Assembly (NCBI GenBank): GCA_012799165.1
Contig: JAAZLU010000071.1
Location: forward strand, 1 to 13,276
Direction of reading: 5' to 3'
DNA from: Clostridiales bacterium
Lineage (GTDB): Bacteria > Bacillota > Clostridia > Peptostreptococcales > Anaerovoracaceae
DNA: 13,276 nt
The notes below the pieces were generated by a model. It searched no databases. It worked only from the letters and a program-made list of their open reading frames with translations, and was not told where the DNA came from. Positions 1 through 6,563 of the stretch are shown piece after piece. A program made the translations under genes and the position numbers. How positions within the stretch are numbered: position 1 is the stretch's first letter; every line of letters starts with the position of its first letter.

Positions 1-1060
1 CCATCTTATCCAGCTTTATATTGCGGATATGGCTGATTATCTCCGGGGGTTCAACATGGGGAGCTCTCGGATCGAGCAGCCAGGTCCGCGCCTTGTGAGT
101 GGGGGAGACTTCGTAGTATGGCGGCCTGTAGAGGAAGTCTATCTTCAGAGGATTGGGATTCCTCGGAGCAAACGCATCGCCTCTTATCTCGTTGAAGAGA
201 TTCGGAGGAGTACCCCTTATGGAGTACAGGTCTTCGCCCTTTATTCCGAGCTGCGGAAGGGAAGAAAGCAGTGCCCAGGTGTAGGGGTGGCGGGGATCGT
301 AGAAGATCTCCTCGCATCTTCCCACCTCGACTATGTCTCCAGCGTACATTACGGCCACGCGGTCGGCGACGTTGGCTACGACGCCTAAGTCGTGGGTTAT
401 ATAGATCGTCGTAAGGCCGTACTTTTCCTTTAGATTTCTGATGAGCTGCAGTATTTGAGCCTGAATTGTTACGTCTAAAGCCGTCGTCGGCTCGTCGCAG
501 ATTAAAATCTTAGGATTGCAGGCCATAGCGATTGCTATTACAACCCTCTGGCGCATGCCTCCGGAAAACTCGTGTGGATACTGGCTAATCCTTCTTTCCG
601 GCTCGGGAATTCCAACATCCCTGAGTATCTCTATCGTCTTCTGCTTTGCGGGTTCGCCCGTCATGTTCTGGTGAAGCATGAGGGCTTCACCTATCTGTTG
701 GCCTATGGTGTTGAGCGGGTTTAAGGAGGTCATCGGGTCCTGCATAACCATCGCGACTTCCTTGCCGCGGATGCTCTTCCATTCGTCCTCGGTCTTGAAC
801 TTCGCAAGATCCACGGGATTGTTTTCGTCTATACCGTAGTAGAGGATCTCGCCCGAGTCTACCCAGCCGTTCTTATCCAAAAGACCGATAAAGTTTTTAG
901 TGAATACGGATTTTCCCGAACCGGATTCTCCGACTATCGCAAGAGATTCGCCCTTGTAAAGATCCATGGAAATTCCGCGTATCGCACTCAGAACCTTACC
1001 GCGGAGGCTGAACTTAACATGCAGATCTTTTACAGAAAGTATTACATCTTTGTTCTTCAT
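1..1060 (-). CDS. oppD: Oligopeptide ABC transporter ATP-binding protein OppD (3' end cut by window edge)
   Basis: This is one of the two cytoplasmic ATPases that normally power an Opp/Dpp-type peptide importer. The frame is open from an ATG at 1058-1060 to the left edge, giving 353 residues with no stop. Visible motifs are Walker A GESGSGKS (44-51), Q-loop MQDP (Q107), signature FSGGMRQ (165-171), Walker B ILICDEP (185-191) and the switch histidine in ITHD (H223). The HPYTWALLSSLP segment (258-269) belongs to the C-terminal oligopeptide-transporter extension. AGGAGG sits 5 nt before the ATG and overlaps the oppC stop codon, which implies coupled translation. The extension reads GDAFAPRNP where many OppD/DppD proteins have cysteines (GCxFAPRCP), so a C-terminal Fe-S cluster is not expected; from memory, this matches the lactic-acid-bacterial OppD/AmiE form. 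Only the last few residues are missing. An oppF partner may follow beyond the edge. Family assignment is very secure. Confidence 0.95.
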   Translation of the reverse strand, partial: MKNKDVILSVKDLHVKFSLRGKVLSAIRGISMDLYKGESLAIVGESGSGKSVFTKNFIGLLDKNGWVDSGEILYYGIDENNPVDLAKFKTEDEWKSIRGKEVAMVMQDPMTSLNPLNTIGQQIGEALMLHQNMTGEPAKQKTIEILRDVGIPEPERRISQYPHEFSGGMRQRVVIAIAMACNPKILICDEPTTALDVTIQAQILQLIRNLKEKYGLTTIYITHDLGVVANVADRVAVMYAGDIVEVGRCEEIFYDPRHPYTWALLSSLPQLGIKGEDLYSIRGTPPNLFNEIRGDAFAPRNPNPLKIDFLYRPPYYEVSPTHKARTWLLDPRAPHVEPPEIISHIRNIKLDKM

Positions 1061-1070
1061 CTTTTCCTCC

Positions 1071-2780
1071 TTAGTTGTGGTTCTTCGGATCCGCTGCGTC
1101 CGAGAAGGCGTTGCCTACCAGATAGAAGCAGATGGTGATAACTGACAGTATAATCGCCGGTATAAAGAGTTGGTACCTCAGCGTCGGCGCCATCATCATC
1201 GTGCGCCCCTTGTTTACCAGATTACCAAGCGAGGGGATACCTATCGGAAGTCCCAGACCTATGTAGGAGAGGAATACCTCCGAGCCTATCGCACCGGGTA
1301 TTGCAAGGGCCATGCGCAGCATTATTACCGAGACCATCTGCGGCAGCAGATTCTTGGTTATTATCCTGCGGGTCGGGGTTCCCAGACACCTTGAAGCCAG
1401 GTTGAAGTCCCTGTCCCTGATAATCAGAACCAGATTTCTGATGAACCTCGCGAGGCCTATCCAACCCGTGATGCTCATGGCGATTATTATAGTTTTTATG
1501 CTAGGCCTCATAACGTACGAAGCCAACACGAGTATGATTGTTGAAGGTATGTTATTTATCAGGTTGTAGAGCTCCGTGAAGAGGAAGTCCAGTCGCCTGA
1601 GATAACCCCATAGCAGGCCTGCGACGATACCGATTACGGCCTCAATCGCGGCTACTATTATTCCGATAAAGAGGGAGGTTCTCGTTCCGGTCCACATTCT
1701 AGACCAGAGATCCTGGCCTATATCGTTGGTTCCGAACCAGAACACCTCGTTGGGGCGTTTATTTTCTACGAATCCGGTCTGAGCTTCAACCTTCTGTGGA
1801 AGAATTGAAGTTATGGTTGCACGGTTCATGCCCCTGAGGCTGCCGTCTTCCGAGAGTACGCTCAGAGCGTTCTTTTCTATGGGCATGAATGCATAATACC
1901 AGCCCTCGTCTCCCTTTGCAGGTTTTACTTCCAGAAATTCCGCATCCGCTCCCGCCAGGTGACCCGACTGTGCTCTGAGCTGCGGGACCCCCCAGCTTTC
2001 AGGGGCTTGCACATAGATTAGTCCATATCCTGCGGGGATATCGCTGATAATATCTGAAGAGGTATGCTTTATTCCGGAAGCGTAGACCGCATATTTTTCT
2101 CCGACCACGGTGACCCACATTGCATTATGAAAAGTGCTCACATCGTTGGACTCGGATTCTATCTGAAGATAAGGTTTTTCTTGATTGATGATGCAGTAGT
2201 ACCAATCGGGGTTGGCTTCATCCTTTGTAAGCTTGACGCTTTCAAGGTTCTCGCCGTTCTCGTCGCATACTGTCGCCTGCGGAATGCCCCAGGAATCGGG
2301 GGTCTTGATGTAGGCGAGGGTTTCGCCTTTTTCAGGTTCGAGCGCGAGATCGCCCTTGGTGTACTTGATTCCTTCCATCGTGTAGGCACCGTTATCCTCC
2401 ACCGTGAACCAGACAGCCTTCGAATTGTAATAGTTTACACGATTTGGATCGAACTGATTCGGCAGATAAGGTTGGATGAAGGTGAATAACACCAGAATCA
2501 ACATCAATACGAGGTTCGCCACCGCAATCTTGTTCTTAAAGAACATGCGAATTGTTGAACCCCAGTAGGAATAGTTGGAATATCCCGTGCGCTCGGCTTC
2601 GTCGTCGCTGACCTTTATCGCCTGGAAAATCTCCGGATCGAGATTTGCGATTTGCTCAGCACTCAGATTGTCGTCGAGTAGATTTTCACAGGGCTCGATG
2701 ATGCCTTCCTCGATGAGATACTGCTCGATGGAAGCTTCCATTTTTTTCGTGAGTTTTTCCTTAGTTGAATATTTACTCAT
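1071..2780 (-). CDS. oppC: Oligopeptide ABC transporter permease OppC with large duplicated extracytoplasmic insert
   Basis: This is the second membrane subunit of the peptide importer and pairs with OppB. The 569 residues compare with about 300 for a usual OppC. Order: a cytoplasmic N-terminal extension (1-85), TM1 (about 87-104), a long extracytoplasmic region (105-345), then the classical permease domain. That domain starts at GTNDIGQDLWSR (350-361), with helices near 368-392, 400-424, 428-447, 488-512 and 536-558, and an EAA coupling loop at about 460-480 (LASRCLGTPTRRIITKNLLP). The extracytoplasmic region carries two related modules (about 121-207 and 219-309), listed separately. The ATG overlaps the oppB stop as ATGA, and GGAGGG lies upstream. 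The insert faces the side where OppA delivers peptide, so a docking or surface-binding role is possible but inferred. The permease assignment is firm; the insert's function is unknown. Confidence 0.93.
   Translation of the reverse strand: MSKYSTKEKLTKKMEASIEQYLIEEGIIEPCENLLDDNLSAEQIANLDPEIFQAIKVSDDEAERTGYSNYSYWGSTIRMFFKNKIAVANLVLMLILVLFTFIQPYLPNQFDPNRVNYYNSKAVWFTVEDNGAYTMEGIKYTKGDLALEPEKGETLAYIKTPDSWGIPQATVCDENGENLESVKLTKDEANPDWYYCIINQEKPYLQIESESNDVSTFHNAMWVTVVGEKYAVYASGIKHTSSDIISDIPAGYGLIYVQAPESWGVPQLRAQSGHLAGADAEFLEVKPAKGDEGWYYAFMPIEKNALSVLSEDGSLRGMNRATITSILPQKVEAQTGFVENKRPNEVFWFGTNDIGQDLWSRMWTGTRTSLFIGIIVAAIEAVIGIVAGLLWGYLRRLDFLFTELYNLINNIPSTIILVLASYVMRPSIKTIIIAMSITGWIGLARFIRNLVLIIRDRDFNLASRCLGTPTRRIITKNLLPQMVSVIMLRMALAIPGAIGSEVFLSYIGLGLPIGIPSLGNLVNKGRTMMMAPTLRYQLFIPAIILSVITICFYLVGNAFSDAADPKNHN
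1854..2420 (-). repeat. Tandem duplicated module inside OppC extracytoplasmic region
   Basis: Two copies of a ~90-residue module are encoded at about 2160-2420 (residues 121-207) and 1854-2126 (residues 219-309). They line up through A-x-W-x-T-V at the start, GIK-x-T-x-x-D, then Y-x-x-x-P-[DE]-SWG-[IV]-PQ (SWGIPQ in copy A, SWGVPQ in copy B), and WYY near the end. The copies are clearly diverged, so the duplication is old. The pattern of Y-x-x-x-P-x-x-W-G, a beta-rich middle and a closing WYY resembles starch-binding (CBM25/26-like) beta-sandwich modules. That is a resemblance judged by eye, not a search result. Confidence 0.75.
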
Positions 2781-3718
2781 CTGGAACCCTCCTTCTTTGA
2801 AAAGCTGATGCGCGGGTCAACTATGGCCATTAAGATGTCGCCCAACAGCAGGCCTACTATTCCCACCGATGCAAAGAGCACGACGAGAACTATGACCATA
2901 TTATTATCCTGCCTCTTTATGACGTCGACGAGCAGGCCTCCCATTCCGGGTATAGAATAATAAGATTCCGTATAAATCGCACCGGAAATCGTCATTAGAA
3001 GCGATCCGGGTATTAGGTTAACCATGGGAACTACAGCGTTTCTGAACACGTGGTGCGACCAGATCCTTCTTGTCGGCACACCCTTTGCGAGCGCAAGTTT
3101 TATGTAGTCCTTGTTGGACTCGTCGACCATGTATCTGCGCAGCCACATGCCGTAGCTCGAAATCGAGGGCAGGGCCAACGAGACAACAGGAAGAATCAGT
3201 GTCTTCCAATCGGTTTCCTTGTACAGCATGCTTATATTCAGCCAGGTTGAACCGTAGAGCTGAATAAATATGAAATATACGGCATTGGGAACCGCCTGTA
3301 TGAACACGATGTAAGCATTGCCGATTGCATCCCAAATTTTTCCCTTATATCTGGCCATGATTATTCCAAGAAGGAACCCTAGAGGTAAGCTCACTGCCAT
3401 CGAAATCAACCCCACCTTAACTGAAATGGAAATCTTGGGGGATATGATGGATGCTATAGGAGAGTTAACCCTGTAGCGGTATGAGACGCCCAGATCTCCC
3501 TTGAACAGGTTTACTATGAAACGCGAGACCTGTACATATAGGGGATCTTTGAGGCCCATCTTCTGAAGGCCTACGGCTATCTGAGTAGGGGACATCTTTT
3601 CGTAGTTGTTAAAATAACCTTCCTCCGGCATAAAGCGCAGGAGGATGAAGATGACCGTAATCAGTATCAGGAGCGTCAGCAATGATCGTGCAAGACGTTT
3701 CAGAGAATACTTTAGCAC
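2777..3718 (-). CDS. oppB: Oligopeptide ABC transporter permease OppB
   Basis: This is the first membrane subunit of the peptide importer. The 313 residues are the normal family length. The N-terminus has the classical form MLKYSLKRLARSLLTLLILI with TM1 at 9-29. Further helices lie near 100-121, 131-153, 174-193, 229-249 and 274-298. The EAA coupling loop is at about 207-230 (ALAKGVPTRRIWSHHVFRNA), and the family-typical E-x-x-x-SIPGMGGLLVDVI stretch is at 251-267. The start is GTG, preceded by AAAGGAG at a spacing of about 10 nt. The gene follows oppA after a 121-bp gap holding a terminator-like hairpin, and its stop overlaps the oppC start by 4 nt. Unlike OppC it carries no large insert. 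Confidence 0.95.
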   Translation of the reverse strand: MLKYSLKRLARSLLTLLILITVIFILLRFMPEEGYFNNYEKMSPTQIAVGLQKMGLKDPLYVQVSRFIVNLFKGDLGVSYRYRVNSPIASIISPKISISVKVGLISMAVSLPLGFLLGIIMARYKGKIWDAIGNAYIVFIQAVPNAVYFIFIQLYGSTWLNISMLYKETDWKTLILPVVSLALPSISSYGMWLRRYMVDESNKDYIKLALAKGVPTRRIWSHHVFRNAVVPMVNLIPGSLLMTISGAIYTESYYSIPGMGGLLVDVIKRQDNNMVIVLVVLFASVGIVGLLLGDILMAIVDPRISFSKKEGSR

Positions 3719-3755
3719 GTTTATTTTCTCCTTTTGTAGTAACTGTTATTAAAAG

Positions 3756-3793
3756 GAGCGGCTCTGCGCCACGCTTGATAGGCAGAGCCGCTC
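3756..3793 (-). terminator. Terminator-like hairpin between oppA and oppB
   Basis: A perfect 12-bp inverted repeat (GAGCGGCTCTGC at 3756-3767, GCAGAGCCGCTC at 3782-3793) has a 14-nt loop. Read on the minus strand it is followed by CTTTTAATAAC, a short and imperfect T run. It lies about 46 nt after the oppA stop and 37 nt before the oppB GTG. No separate oppB promoter is obvious in the gap. It probably acts as a partial terminator or mRNA-stabilising stem that leaves OppA in excess, a common arrangement in binding-protein operons. Confidence 0.7.
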
Positions 3794-3839
3794 GATTGTG
3801 TCAACTATTATCTAAGTTACGAAAGTCGCATCAGAAGCC

Positions 3840-5885
3840 TTAGAGGCCCATCTCCGCCTTCCACTTTGCATACTGATCGTCGAACATATCCTGAGACATA
3901 GCTTCTTCGTATACGTGCTGTCCCTTGAATCTGCTCGAGGACTGACCCATCATCGCGTACTGGCCTTCGAAGGCGTTCAGCTTTGTCGCAATGTAGGAAC
4001 CTCCGGAGATGTATCCGGGAAGTATTATAGCGTTGTTGATGTAGAAAGCTTCGGCCTTAGCAAAGGCTTCGAATCTCTCGTCCATATCGGTTACGCAGGT
4101 GCGGGCATAATCCTGAAGCTTGAAGTACTCTTCCATGAGTGCCTTGGTTTCGGGAGTCTTGGTATCCTGGAATACGCGGTAGGTATCGGTATCGGGGCAG
4201 AAGAAGTTGTAGGAGTTCTTGTAATGGAAGGGATCTGCCCAGGTCTCGGGATCCATGAAGTCCGCACCCCAGTTGAGTACCTGAAGCGCATAGTTTCCGT
4301 TGCGCCTGGTCTCGTTGAGGAAGGAGTTTCCGGCAAACTCAACTACGACCACATCGATGTAGTCGGTCCCCAAAAGCTCTTCGAGCTGCTGCTCGAGAAC
4401 CGTGGAGGCGTTGCCCCAGGTGCTCCAGCTCGGGTTATAGTTTACGGGAATCTGAACCGGGAATGTCACCCCCAATGCCTCCAGCTCGGCTATGGCTTTC
4501 TCCTTATATTCCAGAGCGAGTGTCTCGTTGAAGGTCTCGGTCTCCGTAATTTCCTTCAGTCCTGCATAGCTCGTGTAGTCCTTGCCGTTGTACGAGGCAA
4601 AACCGAGAGGAGTAACCGTGCGCTGAGCGTGCATTTCGGGACTGCTCGCGGGGAAAGTCGCCCTGAGGTAGGAGATCTTGTCGATGCCGTGGAACAGGGA
4701 CTTTCTGAAGTTGAAGTTGTTTACGGCTATTCCCCAGTTTTCGGGCTTGTATTCAGCATCGAACTTGGGCTCGAAGTTGAAGCCGAAGAAGTAGGAATAG
4801 TCTCCTATGATGCGGCTGGTGGATACCAATGCACTCTTTTCGGGATCCGCGAGCCAGTCGTTTACGATATCGGAGCCGATTCCGGCGTAGTCGACTTCAC
4901 CCCGTAGGAACATCTCGGGAGCGAGGGACGCGGCCTCCTGGTTATAAGTCTCTTCTATCCTTTCGATATAGATGTGCTCGGCATCCCAGTTGTTCGCGTT
5001 CTTTACGTAAACCCTCTTTTGCTGAGGCTCTGCGACCTGCAGTATGTATGCCCCGTTAAACCACATCTTGCTGTTGTCGAGCGCAAAGTCCTTGCCGTAC
5101 TGCTCGAGCAAGGCAGCGGGTGCAGGCCAATAGGTTCCGAACTGCAGGGCGGTCAGGAAGTAGGGGCGAACCATTTCGAGATGATACTCGAGGGTCAGGT
5201 CGTCCTTTGCGACGACGCCGAGATCCTCGGGGCGAACTTCCGGAAGCTCGGTGTATGTTCCGTCTTCGTTGACTTCGAAGATGACGCCGTTCTCGTCCTT
5301 TACATAGTCGTCCTCGCCGACAACTTCGGTGCCCTTGTCAACAGCGATGAGCTTTGCAGCCGTGTAGTCCAGCAGCTCGGTTGCATTTACGAGCCAGCCG
5401 TCCATCATGTAGCTGTTGGAGCAGTCCATATCGGAATCGCAGACATATCTGGCTGCCGCTACATAGTCGTGAGCGGTTACCGGACCCATCTCGTTTCCGT
5501 CCTTGTCGTACCACTTCTGATCAGGTCTGAGGTGGAAGGTCCATACTAGGCCGTCGGCACTGGTCTCCCAGCTCAGCGCGGCGCAGGGAACGATGTTTCC
5601 GTAGGTATCGTTCTCCACGAGGGAATCGATAGTGTTAGCACCGACTTCCAGCTCGTAGGTGGTTCCGCTGGACAGATAGTTCATGGTCGTCATCTCACTG
5701 GAGTACAGCGATCTGTAGACCTGCTCAGCCGCGATAGTGCGTCCGTCCGGTCCCGTGGCGGGGGCTACTACATCAGGCGTGTCGTCGCCGCCCGGTGCAG
5801 GCGGATCTTCCTTTTTTCCGCATGCCGCCATCGAGAGAACCATGGCTAAAGCTAGAAGGAATGCTAAAATTCTTTTTGTTTTCAT
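3840..5885 (-). CDS. oppA: Oligopeptide-binding lipoprotein OppA (SBP family 5)
   Basis: This is the membrane-tethered receptor that captures peptides outside the cell and delivers them to OppBC. The start is placed at 5885: GGAGG lies 9 nt before this ATG, whereas an in-frame ATG at 5900 overlaps the GGAGG itself. The 681-residue protein has a lipoprotein signal peptide (K2-R5, a hydrophobic core, then LSMAAC with C22 as lipid site) and a Pro/Gly/Asp-rich linker. Family-5 binding-protein hallmarks follow: VWTFHLRPDQKWYD at 114-127, ADFMDPETWADPF at 541-553, and a closing region with YINNAIILPGY (615-625). It is longer than the usual ~540 residues, partly through an acidic insertion near 181-222. 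Its ligand could be peptides, opines or similar compounds; the flanking oppBCD supports oligopeptides. Confidence 0.93.
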   Translation of the reverse strand: MKTKRILAFLLALAMVLSMAACGKKEDPPAPGGDDTPDVVAPATGPDGRTIAAEQVYRSLYSSEMTTMNYLSSGTTYELEVGANTIDSLVENDTYGNIVPCAALSWETSADGLVWTFHLRPDQKWYDKDGNEMGPVTAHDYVAAARYVCDSDMDCSNSYMMDGWLVNATELLDYTAAKLIAVDKGTEVVGEDDYVKDENGVIFEVNEDGTYTELPEVRPEDLGVVAKDDLTLEYHLEMVRPYFLTALQFGTYWPAPAALLEQYGKDFALDNSKMWFNGAYILQVAEPQQKRVYVKNANNWDAEHIYIERIEETYNQEAASLAPEMFLRGEVDYAGIGSDIVNDWLADPEKSALVSTSRIIGDYSYFFGFNFEPKFDAEYKPENWGIAVNNFNFRKSLFHGIDKISYLRATFPASSPEMHAQRTVTPLGFASYNGKDYTSYAGLKEITETETFNETLALEYKEKAIAELEALGVTFPVQIPVNYNPSWSTWGNASTVLEQQLEELLGTDYIDVVVVEFAGNSFLNETRRNGNYALQVLNWGADFMDPETWADPFHYKNSYNFFCPDTDTYRVFQDTKTPETKALMEEYFKLQDYARTCVTDMDERFEAFAKAEAFYINNAIILPGYISGGSYIATKLNAFEGQYAMMGQSSSRFKGQHVYEEAMSQDMFDDQYAKWKAEMGL

Positions 5886-5913
5886 TAAATTTTCCTCCAT
5901 TCTGGTAAGTTAA

Positions 5914-5939
5914 CATTCCTGCTCCTTGAGGCAGGAATG
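5914..5939 (-). promoter_or_regulatory. Hairpin in oppA leader
   Basis: A 9-bp inverted repeat (CATTCCTGC at 5914-5922, GCAGGAATG at 5931-5939) has an 8-nt loop and ends about 15 nt before the oppA ribosome binding site. A second small hairpin, TAAGCA-GGT-TGCTTA, sits just upstream in the mRNA at 5941-5955. Neither is followed by a T run, so neither looks like a terminator. They may affect stability or access of the oppA message. Confidence 0.55.
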
Positions 5940-5957
5940 CTAAGCAGGTTGCTTATA

Positions 5958-5977
5958 ACCGGTTAAATGACACCGGT
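5958..5977 (-). promoter_or_regulatory. Pair of ACCGGT boxes downstream of oppA promoter (candidate operator)
   Basis: The palindrome ACCGGT occurs at 5958-5963 (within the 10-bp palindrome TAACCGGTTA, 5956-5965) and again at 5972-5977, 14 bp apart. With transcription predicted to start near 5981, both lie just inside the transcribed region, where a bound repressor would block initiation or elongation. No regulator can be assigned. Confidence 0.4.
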
Positions 5978-5987
5978 ATTTAGAAAT

Positions 5988-6016
5988 ATTCTAACATAGA
6001 ACACACAAAATGTACA
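5988..6016 (-). promoter_or_regulatory. oppA: Predicted oppA promoter
   Basis: On the minus strand the -10 is TAGAAT (complement of 5988-5993), with TG at the extended -10 position. A 17-bp spacer separates it from the -35 TGTACA (6011-6016). The -10 matches 5 of 6 and the -35 matches 4 of 6 consensus bases. The predicted start near 5981 gives a leader of about 96 nt. Confidence 0.6.
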
Positions 6017-6021
6017 CAAAA
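6003..6021 (-). promoter_or_regulatory. TTTTGTGT direct repeat around the oppA -35
   Basis: On the minus strand TTTTGTGT occurs twice (complements of 6014-6021 and 6003-6010), with an 11-bp period of about one helical turn, overlapping or flanking the -35. This phasing is typical of sites bound by a protein on one face of DNA. The region is also AT-rich, so chance is possible. Confidence 0.35.
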
Positions 6022-6090
6022 ATTTCAAAATCATAACAAATCTATTACATTAAGGCTGTGCGGAAGCACAAAAAGGAGAATATGCGGTTT

Positions 6091-6119
6091 TATTCAAAAT
6101 TCGTGTGTAATATTCAAAA
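6091..6119 (+). repeat. TATTCAAAA direct repeat in the divergent intergenic region
   Basis: TATTCAAAA occurs at 6091-6099 and 6111-6119, exactly 20 bp apart, just upstream of the predicted gntR -35. A third TTCAAAA is at 6024-6030. The rest of the 297-bp gap between oppA and gntR is AT-rich and shows no gene. Confidence 0.35.
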
Positions 6120-6124
6120 AGTGC

Positions 6125-6160
6125 TTGATAGCGTATTACTCGATATAGTACAGTTAATAC
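6125..6160 (+). promoter_or_regulatory. Predicted gntR promoter with overlapping inverted repeat (candidate GntR operator)
   Basis: A -35 TTGATA (6125-6130) and a weak -10 TACAGT (6149-6154) are separated by 18 bp. Across the spacer and -10 lies the inverted repeat GTATTA (6133-6138) - N16 - TAATAC (6155-6160). YtrA-type GntR regulators commonly repress their own operon through a spaced inverted repeat at the promoter, so this is the best operator candidate. The -10 is poor, and an alternative hexamer TATAGT at 6144-6149 lies too close to this -35. Confidence 0.4.
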
Positions 6161-6182
6161 ATCAAAAGAAAGGAGGCACGGG

Positions 6183-6563
6183 ATGATTCAGTTGGATTTA
6201 AAAAGTCGCAAATCGATCTATGAGCAGATCGTCGACGGTTTTAAAGAGCTGATTGCGTGCGGAATCCTAAAGGAAGGCGACAAGCTGCCTTCGGTCCGCG
6301 AACTCGCGAGCACGCTCACTGTGAATCCCAACACCATACAGAAGTCCTACAGCCGGCTGGAGAGCGAGAATTGGATCTATACGGTTTCGGGTCTCGGATG
6401 CTTCGTAGCCGAAAGGTCGCACAAGCCGGATCCCGCAGCACTGCGAAGCCTCTATAGCGAAATAGAGGAGTGCATAATGCAGTTGCTGTTCCTCGGTGTC
6501 ACGGAAAAGGAAATCTTATCCAAGCTGCAGGAGTTCGTAAGCGAAAGGGGGAAACAGGCATGA
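6183..6563 (+). CDS. YtrA-subfamily GntR transcriptional regulator
   Basis: This is a small DNA-binding repressor-type protein of 126 residues. The N-terminal winged helix-turn-helix spans about 9-77, with the family-typical SIYEQIVDGFKELIACGILKEGDKLPSVRELA pattern split over 11-42 and a recognition-helix stretch TVNPNTIQKSYSRLE (46-60). The C-terminal part (about 84-122) is a short helical segment, too small for the FadR or UTRA effector domains; this defines the YtrA type, which dimerises through these helices. A strong AAAGGAGG lies 6 nt before the ATG. The stop overlaps the start of the ABC ATPase gene (ATGA), so the two are translationally coupled. YtrA-type regulators usually sit first in an operon with an ABC transporter and repress it until an envelope signal, often a cell-wall-active antibiotic, appears. 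The signal here is not known. Confidence 0.9.
   Translation: MIQLDLKSRKSIYEQIVDGFKELIACGILKEGDKLPSVRELASTLTVNPNTIQKSYSRLESENWIYTVSGLGCFVAERSHKPDPAALRSLYSEIEECIMQLLFLGVTEKEILSKLQEFVSERGKQA

Noticed and set aside
29..388. 119-codon open frame on the plus strand
   Set aside because: It is antisense to the clear oppD reading frame.
3915..4907. 330-codon open frame on the plus strand
   Set aside because: It lies wholly antisense to oppA, has no ribosome binding site of note, and its translation resembles no family; the codon bias of oppA explains it.
6018..6032. Possible CodY-like box upstream of oppA
   Set aside because: AAATTTCAAAATCAT differs from the CodY consensus at about five of fifteen positions, too weak in AT-rich DNA.
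6470..6559. N-terminal extension of the ABC ATPase to an ATG at 6470
   Set aside because: The extra 30 residues overlap gntR and match no ATPase N-terminus; MIEVKGLNKKF at 6560 is the standard beginning and has its own ribosome binding site.
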